A DNA stretch of 29,279 nt from an uncultured Bacteriovoracaceae bacterium. GTDB taxonomy: Bacteria; Bdellovibrionota; Bacteriovoracia; Bacteriovoracales; Bacteriovoracaceae. Where the stretch lies: the NCBI GenBank assembly GCA_937952395.1, contig CALFYV010000330.1, positions 1-29,279 of the forward strand, read 5' to 3'. A program made the position numbers and the translations under genes. Positions 6,805 to 15,208 of the stretch are shown here, in pieces. The notes beneath the pieces are model-generated. The model saw only the letters and a list, made by a program, of their open reading frames with translations. It was not told the DNA's origin and searched no databases. Each line of letters begins with the position of its first letter. Position 1 is the stretch's first letter.

Positions 6805-7963
6805 GTATAAAGTTATCCCCCCTAAAATGCAGTACTGTAAGAAATGTGTATACCCAGGAGTGTCAGCTACTCCTCTTACTTTTTCAGAAGACGGGATTTG
6901 TTCTGGTTGCCGAACAGCAGGTCAACGTGCCGAGGTCGACTGGGATAGAAGAAAGAAGCAATTTGAAAAGCTTATAGAAAAATACCGTTCAAAAGATGGT
7001 TCAAATTATGATTGTATAATTCCTGTTAGTGGTGGCAAGGATAGTTATTTTCAAATCCATATAATTAAAAAAATTTACGGCTTAAACCCTTTATTAGTTA
7101 CTTACCATGGAAATAACTACACTCCTACCGGTATGAAAAACTTATTAAATATGCGCGAAGCTTTTGATGTTGATCATATCTTCTTCACTCCAAGCATCAG
7201 GGTTTTAAAAAGTATGAATAGGATCGGAATGCTTTTAATGGGAGATATGAACTGGCATGGACACGCTGGAATATTTACTTATCCAATAAGAGTGGCAGTT
7301 TCAGAAAAAGTTCCGCTTATGGTTTGGGGCGAGCACGGTTTTATGGATTTAGGTGGGATGCATTCATATAACGATCTGGTTGAGTTTACTTATCGATATA
7401 GACACGAACATTGTTTAAGAGGCTTTGAATGGTATGATATTCTGGAAAAAAGTAAAGAATATGGAGAAGATTTAAAAAAGAGTGATCTAATTCCTTGGAT
7501 GTATCCATCTGATGAAGAAATAGATTCTGTTGGCGTTAGAGGTATTTATATTTCGAATTTTTTTAAGTGGGATGCGAATGACCATGGCCCCATGATGATT
7601 GAGAAATATGGTTTTTTAGAAGCAGAAGAGCCATTTGAGCGAACGTATCGAACAATGTCGAACCTTGATGATATGCACGAAAATGGAATTCATGACTATA
7701 TGAAATATATTAAATTTGGCTATGGTCGTGCTACGGATCATGTTTGCAAAGATATTAGAGCTGGAAAGATGACAAGAGAAGAAGGGATTGAAATTGTTCG
7801 AAAAAGGGATCCGATTAAATCAAAAGATCTTTGGCGATGGCTTGACTATGTAAACTGGACTGAAGAGAAGTTTGATAGTGTTGCTGATACATTTAGAGAT
7901 CCTCGAGTCTGGTGGAAAGACAAGGAAGGCAACTGGAAAAAACATAATATGTGGGATGTTTAG
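6794..7963 (+). CDS. PP-loop N-acetyl-sugar amidotransferase (WbuX/WbpG/PseA family)
   Basis: A 389-residue ATP-pyrophosphatase-type amidotransferase that activates an acetamido carbonyl with ATP and replaces its oxygen with ammonia, giving an acetamidino group. The PP-loop PVSGGKDSY lies at about 77-85; two Cys pairs near the N terminus (CKKC at 15-18 and CSGC at 36-39) look like a metal site, and the YHGNNYTP, WGEHGF and IYISNFFKWD segments belong to this family. In Campylobacter, PseA is needed to make the acetamidino form of pseudaminic acid; in Pseudomonas, WbpG acts with HisH2/HisF2. Here the gene follows pseG-pseH-pseI-HisH-HisF directly, so a pseudaminic acid derivative is the likely substrate. 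GAGG precedes the ATG. Its end overlaps the opposite-strand gene by 4 bases. Confidence 0.9.
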   Translation: MLDKYKVIPPKMQYCKKCVYPGVSATPLTFSEDGICSGCRTAGQRAEVDWDRRKKQFEKLIEKYRSKDGSNYDCIIPVSGGKDSYFQIHIIKKIYGLNPLLVTYHGNNYTPTGMKNLLNMREAFDVDHIFFTPSIRVLKSMNRIGMLLMGDMNWHGHAGIFTYPIRVAVSEKVPLMVWGEHGFMDLGGMHSYNDLVEFTYRYRHEHCLRGFEWYDILEKSKEYGEDLKKSDLIPWMYPSDEEIDSVGVRGIYISNFFKWDANDHGPMMIEKYGFLEAEEPFERTYRTMSNLDDMHENGIHDYMKYIKFGYGRATDHVCKDIRAGKMTREEGIEIVRKRDPIKSKDLWRWLDYVNWTEEKFDSVADTFRDPRVWWKDKEGNWKKHNMWDV

Positions 7964-9045
7964 TTTTTTAGCAGATAATAGTTCTCAATAATTTGCTTTG
8001 CCCTATCTTGAATCTCGTGTCCATCTTGAATAAGCCGCTCATAACCAGCTTCGGCCACCTTTTTGCGCTTATCTTCGTTATCAATATAATACAAAATTTT
8101 ATTTAAAAGCTCTTCAGAAGTGGTGAAGTAATCTGCCTCAATACCTTCATGAAATAGTGCTTGAACTTCTTGTTGTCTCTCACAAAGCATAAATGTTTTA
8201 GTGGCAGGAATTTCAAAACATCTTCTGGTATAACCATCATTATTAATTTTTGAAAGAAAGACTAGAGCAATTTTACTTCTGTTAATGGTCTGATTATAGT
8301 CTTCTCCATACAAAGGCTTTATTTCATTTTCTACGCACTCTCTAATTTGTTCAAAAAGAGAAGAGGCTTCCCAGTCTAGACCCCATAAGCCAACTTTTAA
8401 ATTTGCTTGCTTAGCAAGAGTTAATATTTTTTCATCTCTTCCATCATTTTCAAAATGTCCAATGAAAATGACATCATAATCTTTACTCATATTATCGATG
8501 GGATAATTTTGTGTTTTAATATAATTAGAAAGAAGTAAAGAGCAATTTGAATAACCGAGTTTTTGGTAATCAGTAATATTTTTCTCTCTGTAAGAAAAAA
8601 TCCAATCGGCTAAACTAAGACTTTTTTTAAAAAAACGATAAATATATGAAGGGAGTTTAGAGTTAAAGGGATCGTCATTATTATAGATAAAAATTTTGCA
8701 TTTTTGATTTTTGATTTTAGCAATTGTTGTGGGCCAAATATGAGTGGCCCGGTAAAGAAATAAAACTTCAGGTTTCTCTTCATTACATTTTCTAATAAGT
8801 TCATCATTAATTTTTTTAATGACAGGACCCCAAATATATTTATTTTGAATACGGTAATAGAGGGATTGCCATACTGAGTTTTTCACATCGTATTGATTTG
8901 AGAGTGGGATGAATTTAAAATAGGGGCCCCACTTAAAAGAGCTCACTTGGTGTCCAAGTTGTTGCATAGCCTGAAGCAGTGGCTCTTCGTATACGGCTGA
9001 GATCCAACTTCCTACTATGAGAATTTTAATTTTGTTCTCAACCAA
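7960..9045 (-). CDS. CgeB-like glycosyltransferase (Glyco_trans_1_2 C-terminal domain)
   Basis: A 361-residue GT-B-type protein. The N-terminal half has the Rossmann start KILIVGSWISAVYEEPLLQAMQQLGH and the KPEVLFLYRATHIWPTTI and IYNNDDPF segments typical of CgeB-like transferases. The C-terminal half holds DVIFIGHFENDGR and GYTRRCFEIPATKTFMLCE...EADYFTTSEEL, the nucleotide-sugar-binding end. The donor and acceptor are unknown. The frame has no ATG near the homologous start; TTG at 9045 fits, with AAGGGG about 9 bases upstream. It is a single-gene minus-strand unit, convergent with the amidotransferase (4-base overlap) and divergent from the GT4 gene. Position next to the nonulosonate cluster makes it a candidate for transferring that sugar, but this is only context. 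Confidence 0.78.
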   Translation of the reverse strand: MVENKIKILIVGSWISAVYEEPLLQAMQQLGHQVSSFKWGPYFKFIPLSNQYDVKNSVWQSLYYRIQNKYIWGPVIKKINDELIRKCNEEKPEVLFLYRATHIWPTTIAKIKNQKCKIFIYNNDDPFNSKLPSYIYRFFKKSLSLADWIFSYREKNITDYQKLGYSNCSLLLSNYIKTQNYPIDNMSKDYDVIFIGHFENDGRDEKILTLAKQANLKVGLWGLDWEASSLFEQIRECVENEIKPLYGEDYNQTINRSKIALVFLSKINNDGYTRRCFEIPATKTFMLCERQQEVQALFHEGIEADYFTTSEELLNKILYYIDNEDKRKKVAEAGYERLIQDGHEIQDRAKQIIENYYLLKN

Positions 9046-9082
9046 AGTTCATGTCCCCTTTAATATTGGAAGAAGCAAGGTT

Positions 9083-9112
9083 TTGATGTATTGTACCTAG
9101 CATGGATATTTT
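9083..9112 (+). promoter_or_regulatory. Candidate sigma70-type promoter for the GT4 gene
   Basis: TTGATG at 9083-9088, an 18-base spacer and TATTTT at 9107-9112, in the divergent gap between the CgeB-like gene and the GT4 gene. Transcription would start near 9119. This argues for the ATG at 9130 rather than the TTG at 9091, which would lie inside the promoter. Confidence 0.4.
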
Positions 9113-9129
9113 ACTTAACGGGTTCTGTT

Positions 9130-10170
9130 ATGGCCAGCCCAGTGCATAGATACCTTTTTAATTTCTCAAGCTCTTTCACTGGCGGCGGATTGATTATTTT
9201 AAAATCTTACCTGGATCTTTTTGAAGAGAAAGGTGGAGCCTATTTTATTCTTAATGATAAATTAAAAAATCAATTTGAAGGAAAATATAGTAAAAATAAA
9301 ATATTTTTTGTTAAAATCATCAAAATCAAAAGACTTTTAAACGATCAGTATTATTTGAAATCAATTTTAAAGGAAATTGGCAGCCTTAAATTATACTTCT
9401 CTTATGGCATTCCTGTTTATTCCAAAATTGCCGAAGTTAATTGGCTTCATATAAGTAATTTAATACCGATTAATCCCAGTTTAAGCCACTTAAATTATTT
9501 CTCTATGGCCCAAATGTATTTACTTGGCCATCGCTTGAAAACAAATTTTAAAAATGTAGATATATTGTCAGCCGATAGCCAAGATGGCCTTGATCAATCA
9601 ATTAAGTTTTTTGGCAAAGTAACTTGCAAAACAAAAGTTTTAAAAAATGGAGTTGATGGTCACTTTATTAGCAAAAAAAATAATACTAAGGAACCTTTTG
9701 CGGTAACAGTCGGAACTCAGAAATACAAAGACTTAACCCGTCTTTATCACCTCTTTTTGAAACTAAAAATAAAGGGAGAAGTCAAAGGACTAAAAATTAT
9801 TGGCGATCCGAAATCGATTCCTGAAAAGCTAAAAAAAGATACGAGTGTGCATATTTTGGGCCACTTATCTCATGATCAAGTTATTGATGAACTGGCCAAG
9901 GCCCAAGTTTATATAAGTACAAGTAGAATAGAAAATTCAAGTATTGCTTCTTTAGAAGGACTTTATTTATGTGGTTCAAGCTACTTATCTACAATTGGTT
10001 CTCACTTTGAATTGATCAAAGATACTGGTTTAAGCTATGAAACAGTGCAGTTTGAAGGTTTGGGAGAGCTTTATAAGCTAGACCAGCAGGTGTCTGAGAG
10101 TTATATTGAAAGTATAAGTTGGCAGAATATCAATAATGAGTTCTATCAGCACTTACAACAAAATTATTAA
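9130..10170 (+). CDS. Family 4 glycosyltransferase
   Basis: A GT-B-fold transferase of 346 residues from the ATG at 9130. SSFTGGGLIILKSYLDLF near the N terminus is the acceptor-side glycine loop of GT4 enzymes; VLKNGVDGHF is the hinge (as in KNGVD of many GT4s), followed by FAVTVGTQKYKDLTRLYHLF, LKIIGDP and VHILGHLSHDQVIDELAKAQVYISTSRIENSSIASLEG, where the usual E-x7-E donor motif reads ENSSIASLE. No signal peptide. I prefer 9130 because a promoter overlaps the upstream TTG frame extension; no strong ribosome-binding site is seen for either start. It is followed 6 bases later by an SDR gene. The transferred sugar cannot be inferred. Confidence 0.78.
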   Translation: MASPVHRYLFNFSSSFTGGGLIILKSYLDLFEEKGGAYFILNDKLKNQFEGKYSKNKIFFVKIIKIKRLLNDQYYLKSILKEIGSLKLYFSYGIPVYSKIAEVNWLHISNLIPINPSLSHLNYFSMAQMYLLGHRLKTNFKNVDILSADSQDGLDQSIKFFGKVTCKTKVLKNGVDGHFISKKNNTKEPFAVTVGTQKYKDLTRLYHLFLKLKIKGEVKGLKIIGDPKSIPEKLKKDTSVHILGHLSHDQVIDELAKAQVYISTSRIENSSIASLEGLYLCGSSYLSTIGSHFELIKDTGLSYETVQFEGLGELYKLDQQVSESYIESISWQNINNEFYQHLQQNY

Positions 10171-10176
10171 GAGTTT

Positions 10177-10980
10177 ATGATGCGAGTTGTCCTTTCAGGC
10201 CCAAATGGAAATCTGGGAAAACACATAGCAAAAAATGCAGATTTTACAATTATTCCTATCTCTCGTGGTGATTGGGATAAGGATGATCATAACCTTAAAG
10301 ATGCGGATGTTTTTGTTCATTGTGCTTATGATCTAAAAAAATCTTTAACTGAAGTTCCTGATGAAGTGATGGATTCAAACATTATATCATTGATGAAGGC
10401 CCTACGTGAGTGCAAAGAAAATAAAATCAAAAAGTTTATTTTTATCAGTAGTTGTTCTGTGTATGGAGATTCAAGCCGTACAAGTGAAGAAACTCAATGT
10501 TCTCCAATAACTATCAATGGTTTAATCAAGTACTTATGCGAAAAGGTGATTATTGATTTTTGTGAAAAAAACCAAATGAATTATCTCATTCTTCGTGCTT
10601 TTAATGCTTTTGGAGGAGATGACCAATTTTCGGTTATAACAAAACTATTTAATGCAAAAAAACATGAAACTAAGTTTAATCTTTGTAATGATGGACTGGC
10701 TGAAAGAGATTTTATTCATGTGGATGATGCTGCAAAAGTTGTTTGCCATTATTGTAAGAATCATTCTCAACATAAAGTTATTAATATTGGTACCGGTCGT
10801 TCGACCAGAATCATCGATGTTTATCAGGCTTTTGTGAAAAAATTTGGACCAGTAGAAGTTTCCCATAAAGTGAATAAAGCAGAAATTGAATATTCACGAG
10901 CCGATATCAAAAGATTAGAATCTGAAGTCACAATTGATTTCATTAATGTTATTGATTACATCAATGATTTAGAGTTTTAA
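10177..10980 (+). CDS. Extended SDR (NAD-dependent epimerase/dehydratase family) lacking the catalytic Tyr
   Basis: A 267-residue Rossmann protein, short for an extended SDR nucleotide-sugar enzyme (usually 300 or more). It has the GPNGNLG dinucleotide loop at 8-14, DVFVHCAY, FIFISSCSVYG with the active-site Ser region at 91-97, the ERDFIHVDDAA segment and the NIGTGRSTRIIDV segment of sugar epimerases. In the YxxxK motif the Tyr is replaced: the protein reads N114-G-L-I-K118. With Lys kept but Tyr lost, normal keto-sugar reduction or epimerisation is doubtful; it may be inactive, regulatory or use another acid. ATG at 10177 follows AAGAG closely; the ATG at 10180 is an equal alternative. Its last 20 bases overlap a convergent methyltransferase. 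Confidence 0.8.
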   Translation: MMRVVLSGPNGNLGKHIAKNADFTIIPISRGDWDKDDHNLKDADVFVHCAYDLKKSLTEVPDEVMDSNIISLMKALRECKENKIKKFIFISSCSVYGDSSRTSEETQCSPITINGLIKYLCEKVIIDFCEKNQMNYLILRAFNAFGGDDQFSVITKLFNAKKHETKFNLCNDGLAERDFIHVDDAAKVVCHYCKNHSQHKVINIGTGRSTRIIDVYQAFVKKFGPVEVSHKVNKAEIEYSRADIKRLESEVTIDFINVIDYINDLEF

Positions 10981-11551
10981 CAAAAATACCATAATAACAA
11001 AATTGTTTAAGAAAATGAGAGAGAAAATTGAAGGGCAAAGGAGTCATCAATGTTTTCTTATGCGCAAATCCATATTGAGAAATAGTATCAACAAGAAGTT
11101 TTTGATCATAGAAGATGACATGATCAGCATCAGAGTCAAATCCTTTCTTACCAGGCACACCAACAATAAAAATCCCATTAAGTTTTAATACTCTATTGGC
11201 TTCTTTAAGAATTAATTCGGGATCATTCATATGCTCAAGAACATTATCTAAAATGGCTCCGTCAAAGCGGCTTCCCTCAATAGGAAAGGGTTCGTTAATT
11301 TTTGATAAATGACAATCTAGATTCTTCTCTCGACAGAAGTTAATATTAAAAGGATTAATATCAATACCTGTGGTTTGACTTCTAAACGAACAAAAATCAC
11401 CAATTCCACAACCAATATCTAAAACGCTACCCTGAAGATATCTAGATAATTTGGGATAGAGGATATTTTGCCGGTACAAATGTCCTAAAGTACTGCGCTT
11501 TAACAAGTAGCTATGGTATTTTTTATATTCTTCTTGGCTTTCGTTAATCAT
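10961..11551 (-). CDS. Class I SAM-dependent methyltransferase
   Basis: A 196-residue methyltransferase with motif I VLDIGCGIGDF at 43-53, the acidic GIDINPFNI at the end of strand 2, and the NVLEHMNDPELILKEANRVLKLNGIFIVGVPG block of the Methyltransf_11 type. In polysaccharide clusters such proteins usually methylate a sugar hydroxyl of the repeat unit or cap the chain; nothing here shows which. It begins 7 bases after the flippase stop and is probably co-transcribed with it from the minus strand. The 3' end overlaps the SDR gene on the other strand by 20 bases, leaving no room for a terminator between them. Confidence 0.8.
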   Translation of the reverse strand: MINESQEEYKKYHSYLLKRSTLGHLYRQNILYPKLSRYLQGSVLDIGCGIGDFCSFRSQTTGIDINPFNINFCREKNLDCHLSKINEPFPIEGSRFDGAILDNVLEHMNDPELILKEANRVLKLNGIFIVGVPGKKGFDSDADHVIFYDQKLLVDTISQYGFAHKKTLMTPLPFNFLSHFLKQFCYYGIFVKTLNH

Positions 11552-11558
11552 TCTTAAA

Positions 11559-12833
11559 CTACAGTATATATATGGATATTAATATAAAAACTAATGAGAG
11601 AATAATAGGAAGAATAAGGTACTTATGTCCAAATTCTTCTTTCCTTGGAAATAGAGTAGTGCTTAAAATAAGATAAATAAATTGGAAAATAACATAACTA
11701 TAGCCCACACCTTTTAAATTATAATTATTCGACAAAAAATAATACGTCACAGCAACGAAACATAAATTAGAAAAGACATCAATAAGAGTATAAAGTTTTT
11801 TGTGAGAAATAGCGATGAAGGTAAAAATAAAAAACCAATTCATGCATTTAATAAATTCTCCTAAAGCGAACCATTTAAGAAGAGTAATACTTTCGTCGAA
11901 TTCATGAGAATAAAAAAGTGGAATGATATATTGGCTTCCTACGGAGAGTATAATGGTAGTAATGCCGGATAAGGTGGCAATTAAAACCAGATAGCGTCTC
12001 ATAAAGGTATAATCTTCTGGGTTGGTTGAAAGTGTAGGTAAATAATAAATAGAAAAACCATTTAAAAAAACCATGGAAGCATAAATGGCCAGATTCAAAC
12101 TCGCCTCCATCATTCCAGTACTTTCTATTCCTAAGTTTCTATTAACTAAAACTTTGATAACAAGAAGGGTTCCAAATCCTGTGACACCAGTAATTAAGGT
12201 TGAAATACTTGTTTTTTCAAAGAAGATATTTCTTTCAAATTGAAAAAAATTGGAAAAGAAAAATTGAATTTTTTTCTGTGAAACGAGGGCCGACAGCAGC
12301 ACCGATGCTCCATAAGAATAGATAAAGAGAAAATGAACCCTTTTTTCTACAAAATAGAAGAGAAACATGAAGAAAAACGGAAAAGCTTGCGCCAGAGAAG
12401 AACGGAATACTTCTTTTATCCCACTTAAGGCAAAACGGTAGTAGAGATAAATTGTGGCACAAATAAAAATGATAGGTGAAAACCTTAATAATTCACTTTT
12501 GCTTAAATCGTCTAAAATAAATAATGCAAGCGATTTATTGAAAACAAAAATTAAAATGGAAATAAAAAGAGTTACACCTAAATAGTAGTGTAAACTTTGT
12601 TTGAGAAATTTTTCAACCTGTGTGGTTTTGGCCAGACCTTCAATTAAAGAAAAACCATTTCCAAATGATAAAAAAACAATCACCACTTGAATGAACTGCC
12701 TGTAAATTCCAAATTCACCCAGGGCTTCGGGCCCACTTTGGATGGAAATAAGTTTAGAAAGAGCTATTCCAAAAAAAGCTGAGAGAATAACACCCAAGCC
12801 GGATGAGATAAGTTTGCTGATATTAACGTTCAT
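11559..12833 (-). CDS. Wzx-type O-antigen/polysaccharide flippase (MOP superfamily)
   Basis: A 424-residue integral membrane protein with about 12 hydrophobic segments spread along its length. It starts with SKLISSGLGVILSAFFGIALSKLISIQSGPEALGEFGIYRQFIQ, the standard first two helices of Wzx/RfbX translocases, which flip undecaprenyl-linked repeat units to the periplasmic face. Other segments (GNGFSLIEGLAKTT, TGVTGFGTLLVIKVLVNRNLG, FFIFTFIAISHKKL) match the same fold and its length is normal. It is the only flippase in the window, so export is probably Wzx-dependent; no ABC exporter pair is present. It leads a two-gene minus-strand unit. The start ATG lacks a clear Shine-Dalgarno site. Confidence 0.88.
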   Translation of the reverse strand: MNVNISKLISSGLGVILSAFFGIALSKLISIQSGPEALGEFGIYRQFIQVVIVFLSFGNGFSLIEGLAKTTQVEKFLKQSLHYYLGVTLFISILIFVFNKSLALFILDDLSKSELLRFSPIIFICATIYLYYRFALSGIKEVFRSSLAQAFPFFFMFLFYFVEKRVHFLFIYSYGASVLLSALVSQKKIQFFFSNFFQFERNIFFEKTSISTLITGVTGFGTLLVIKVLVNRNLGIESTGMMEASLNLAIYASMVFLNGFSIYYLPTLSTNPEDYTFMRRYLVLIATLSGITTIILSVGSQYIIPLFYSHEFDESITLLKWFALGEFIKCMNWFFIFTFIAISHKKLYTLIDVFSNLCFVAVTYYFLSNNYNLKGVGYSYVIFQFIYLILSTTLFPRKEEFGHKYLILPIILSLVFILISIYIL

Positions 12834-12840
12834 TGAAGTT

Positions 12841-12869
12841 ATTTTAGCCCATGCGACTCGCCTCGTTAA
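12841..12869 (-). promoter_or_regulatory. Candidate promoter for the wzx-methyltransferase unit
   Basis: On the minus strand, TTAACG (12869-12864), a 17-base spacer and TAAAAT (12846-12841). The -10 ends only 7 bases before the flippase ATG, so the transcript would start at or next to the start codon. Read by eye. Confidence 0.35.
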
Positions 12870-12878
12870 GTAAATCCT

Positions 12879-12907
12879 TTGATGGAGGTGATATTTTTTG
12901 CTATTTA
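12879..12907 (+). promoter_or_regulatory. Candidate sigma70-type promoter for the rml operon
   Basis: TTGATG at 12879-12884, a 17-base spacer and TATTTA at 12902-12907, about 30 bases before the rfbA ATG. It lies back to back with the flippase promoter in the 103-base divergent gap and gives a short leader containing GAGG. Confidence 0.45.
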
Positions 12908-12936
12908 AGGGTAATGATTTTTTTTACGAGGTAACA

Positions 12937-13803
12937 ATGAAAGGTATTATTTTAGCGGGTGGGAGCGGAACCAGACTCTATCCAGCGACCATGGCTGTAT
13001 CGAAGCAGATTCTACCCATTTACGATAAACCCATGATCTATTATCCACTTTCAGTTTTGATGCTAGCAGGAATCAAAGATATTCTTATTATTTCTACTCC
13101 AAGAGACCTACCGACGTTCAGAGATTTATTCGGAGATGGTTCTCAGCTTGGCCTTAATATGCAATATGCTGAGCAGGCCCGGCCAGAGGGACTCGCACAA
13201 GCCTTTTTAATAGGAGCTGACTTTATCGGAAATGATAGATGCAGTTTAATTTTGGGTGATAATATTTTTTATGGCCATGGATTAACTGAGTTATTAAAAA
13301 ATGCAGTTGCTAAAGAATCTGGTGCCAGTGTTTTTGGTTATTGGGTGAGAGACCCTGAGCGTTATGGGGTTGTTTCTTTCAATAATAAAGGTGAGGCAGA
13401 AAGCATTGAAGAGAAGCCAGCTAAGCCTAAATCGAATTACGCCGTAACTGGATTATACTTCTATGATAAAAATGTTGTCGATTATGCTAAATCACTTAAG
13501 CCCTCCAAGCGTGGAGAGCTTGAAATCACTGATCTAAACCGTATTTATCTGGAAAAAAAGCAACTCAACGTAGAATTAATGGGGCGAGGCTATGCATGGC
13601 TTGATACGGGAACACATCAGAGTATGCTTGAAGCTTCAAATTTTATTGAAACTATTGAAAATCGCCAAGGTTTAAAGATTTCTTGTATCGAAGAAATTGC
13701 TTATAAAATGGGCTTTATTGATAATGCACAAATTATGAAGTTAGCTGAGCCCATGCTTAAAAACGATTATGGCCTATATTTAAAACGTTTAGTGGAGAAA
13801 TAA
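12937..13803 (+). CDS. rfbA: Glucose-1-phosphate thymidylyltransferase
   Basis: RmlA/RfbA joins dTTP and glucose-1-phosphate to make dTDP-glucose, the first step to dTDP-L-rhamnose. The 288-residue protein starts MKGIILAGGSGTRLYPAT, the nucleotide-binding signature, then has SKQILPIYDKPMIYYPLSVLMLAGI, GDNIFYGHG and the EKPAKPKSNYAVTGLYFYD, LEITDLN and GYAWLDTGTH active-site segments. Length is typical. The frame is open upstream to a TTG at 12898, but the ATG at 12937 with GAGG 6 bases before it begins exactly at the conserved N terminus. It heads a six-gene plus-strand operon, and its stop shares a base with the rfbC start. Confidence 0.97.
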   Translation: MKGIILAGGSGTRLYPATMAVSKQILPIYDKPMIYYPLSVLMLAGIKDILIISTPRDLPTFRDLFGDGSQLGLNMQYAEQARPEGLAQAFLIGADFIGNDRCSLILGDNIFYGHGLTELLKNAVAKESGASVFGYWVRDPERYGVVSFNNKGEAESIEEKPAKPKSNYAVTGLYFYDKNVVDYAKSLKPSKRGELEITDLNRIYLEKKQLNVELMGRGYAWLDTGTHQSMLEASNFIETIENRQGLKISCIEEIAYKMGFIDNAQIMKLAEPMLKNDYGLYLKRLVEK

Positions 13804-14351
13804 TGGCCTTTATTAAAACTCCTATAGAAGGGCTTGTTATTTTTGAGCCAAAAGTTTTTGAAGATGAGCGTGGGTATTTCTACGAAAGTTTTAATGCCAA
13901 GGCTTTTGCAGAAATAGGAGTGACTAATAGCTTTGTACAAGATAATCGTTCAAAATCTAAATATGGAACTTTAAGAGGACTTCACCTACAAAAAAATGAA
14001 TTTTCTCAAGCTAAGTTAGTCAGTGTTCTAAAAGGAAAGGTCTTAGATGTTGCTGTTGATTTAAGAGAAAATTCTAAAACATATGGAGATTGGTTTTCAA
14101 TAGAGTTAACTGGTGAAAACCGTAAACAGCTTTATATTCCACGTGATTTTGCTCACGGCTTTGTTGTTTTAGAAGACGATACGGAGTTTTTTTATAAATG
14201 TGATAATTTTTATTCACCTCAAAATGAAGTCGGTATTTTGTACAACGATTCAGATCTGAAAATTGATTGGCAAATAAAAGAAGAGCAAATAATTTTATCC
14301 AATAAGGATAAGCTTAATTTAAGTTTCAAAAAATATGAATCCACAAAATAA
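13803..14351 (+). CDS. rfbC: dTDP-4-dehydrorhamnose 3,5-epimerase
   Basis: RmlC epimerises dTDP-4-keto-6-deoxyglucose at C3 and C5. The 182-residue cupin has FEDERGYFYESFN, QDNRSKSKYGTLRGLHLQ with the catalytic His61, KLVSVLKGKVLDVAVDLR, the YIPRDFAHGF strand, and KCDNFYSPQNEVGILYND carrying the active-site Tyr region. Length is normal for the family. Start and stop are both inside neighbouring genes: TAATG junction with rfbA and a 17-base overlap with rfbD, which indicates translational coupling. Nothing unusual. Confidence 0.96.
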   Translation: MAFIKTPIEGLVIFEPKVFEDERGYFYESFNAKAFAEIGVTNSFVQDNRSKSKYGTLRGLHLQKNEFSQAKLVSVLKGKVLDVAVDLRENSKTYGDWFSIELTGENRKQLYIPRDFAHGFVVLEDDTEFFYKCDNFYSPQNEVGILYNDSDLKIDWQIKEEQIILSNKDKLNLSFKKYESTK

Positions 14352-15201
14352 CTTGCTTATAACTGGTGCGAGAGGACAGCTCGGAAGTGAGTTTCAAGTT
14401 CTTAAAAATTACTACTCAGAGTTTAATTTTTTCTTTGTTGATTCCAGTGATTTAGATATTACCGATGCGACTCAATTAGAATCTTTTATTAAAAGAAATC
14501 AAATCAATGTTTTGATTAATTGTGCTGCTTATACAGCAGTTGATAAAGCAGAAGATGAAACGAGTCTTTGTTTTAAAGTTAATGCCGAAGCTTTGAGTGG
14601 AATTTCAAAAATTTGCAATAACAACAATGTCCACTTGATACATTACTCAACGGATTATGTTTTTGATGGGAAAAGTGAGATTCCCTATAAGGAAGAGAGT
14701 GAAAAAAAACCAATTTCAGTTTATGGCAAAAGTAAGGCGGAAGGTGAGGATATAATTATTAAGAATTCAAATTCATACACCATTATTCGTACCTCTTGGG
14801 TTTATTCAACTTTTGGTCATAATTTTGTAAAGACCATGATAAAATTAGGTAGAGGCAAGGACGAAATTGGAGTTGTCTCTGATCAATGGGGTTCTCCTAC
14901 TTATGCCTATGATCTGGCGCAGATGACACTGGACTTGTTGCCAAAAATAAGAGGGCATAAAAACATTCTTCATTTCTCAAATCTGGGAAAAATCAATTGG
15001 GCGCAATTTGCGGCGAAAATTTTTGAATTGACGCATATCAACTGCAAGGTGAAGCAGATTAAAACGTCGGATTATCCCACTAAAGCAGTCAGACCCCAGT
15101 TTAGTCTTCTGGACAAATCCAAGCTCAAAAAGGTATTTAATTATGATATCGATAGCTGGGATGACGCACTGAAAAGGTGCCTAGAAAAAATGAATTTATA
15201 A
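14335..15201 (+). CDS. rfbD: dTDP-4-dehydrorhamnose reductase
   Basis: RmlD reduces the 4-keto group with NAD(P)H to give dTDP-L-rhamnose. The 288-residue SDR has GARGQLGSE near the N terminus, VLINCAAYTAVDKAEDE, HYSTDYVFDG, and the catalytic YGKSKAEGE; IRTSWVYSTFGHNFVKTM, VSDQWGSPTYA and the C-terminal VRPQFSLLDKSKL are RmlD hallmarks. It overlaps rfbC by 17 bases and is 7 bases from rfbB. The order A-C-D-B differs from the enteric B-D-A-C arrangement. Confidence 0.96.
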   Translation: MNPQNNLLITGARGQLGSEFQVLKNYYSEFNFFFVDSSDLDITDATQLESFIKRNQINVLINCAAYTAVDKAEDETSLCFKVNAEALSGISKICNNNNVHLIHYSTDYVFDGKSEIPYKEESEKKPISVYGKSKAEGEDIIIKNSNSYTIIRTSWVYSTFGHNFVKTMIKLGRGKDEIGVVSDQWGSPTYAYDLAQMTLDLLPKIRGHKNILHFSNLGKINWAQFAAKIFELTHINCKVKQIKTSDYPTKAVRPQFSLLDKSKLKKVFNYDIDSWDDALKRCLEKMNL

Positions 15202-15208
15202 GGATTTT

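Noticed and set aside
9091..9129. TTG start extending the GT4 protein by 13 residues
   Set aside because: A candidate promoter covers this stretch and the extra residues do not match the family start.
12898..12936. TTG start extending rfbA by 13 residues
   Set aside because: The conserved protein begins at the ATG 12937, which has its own GAGG site; the extension overlaps the promoter.
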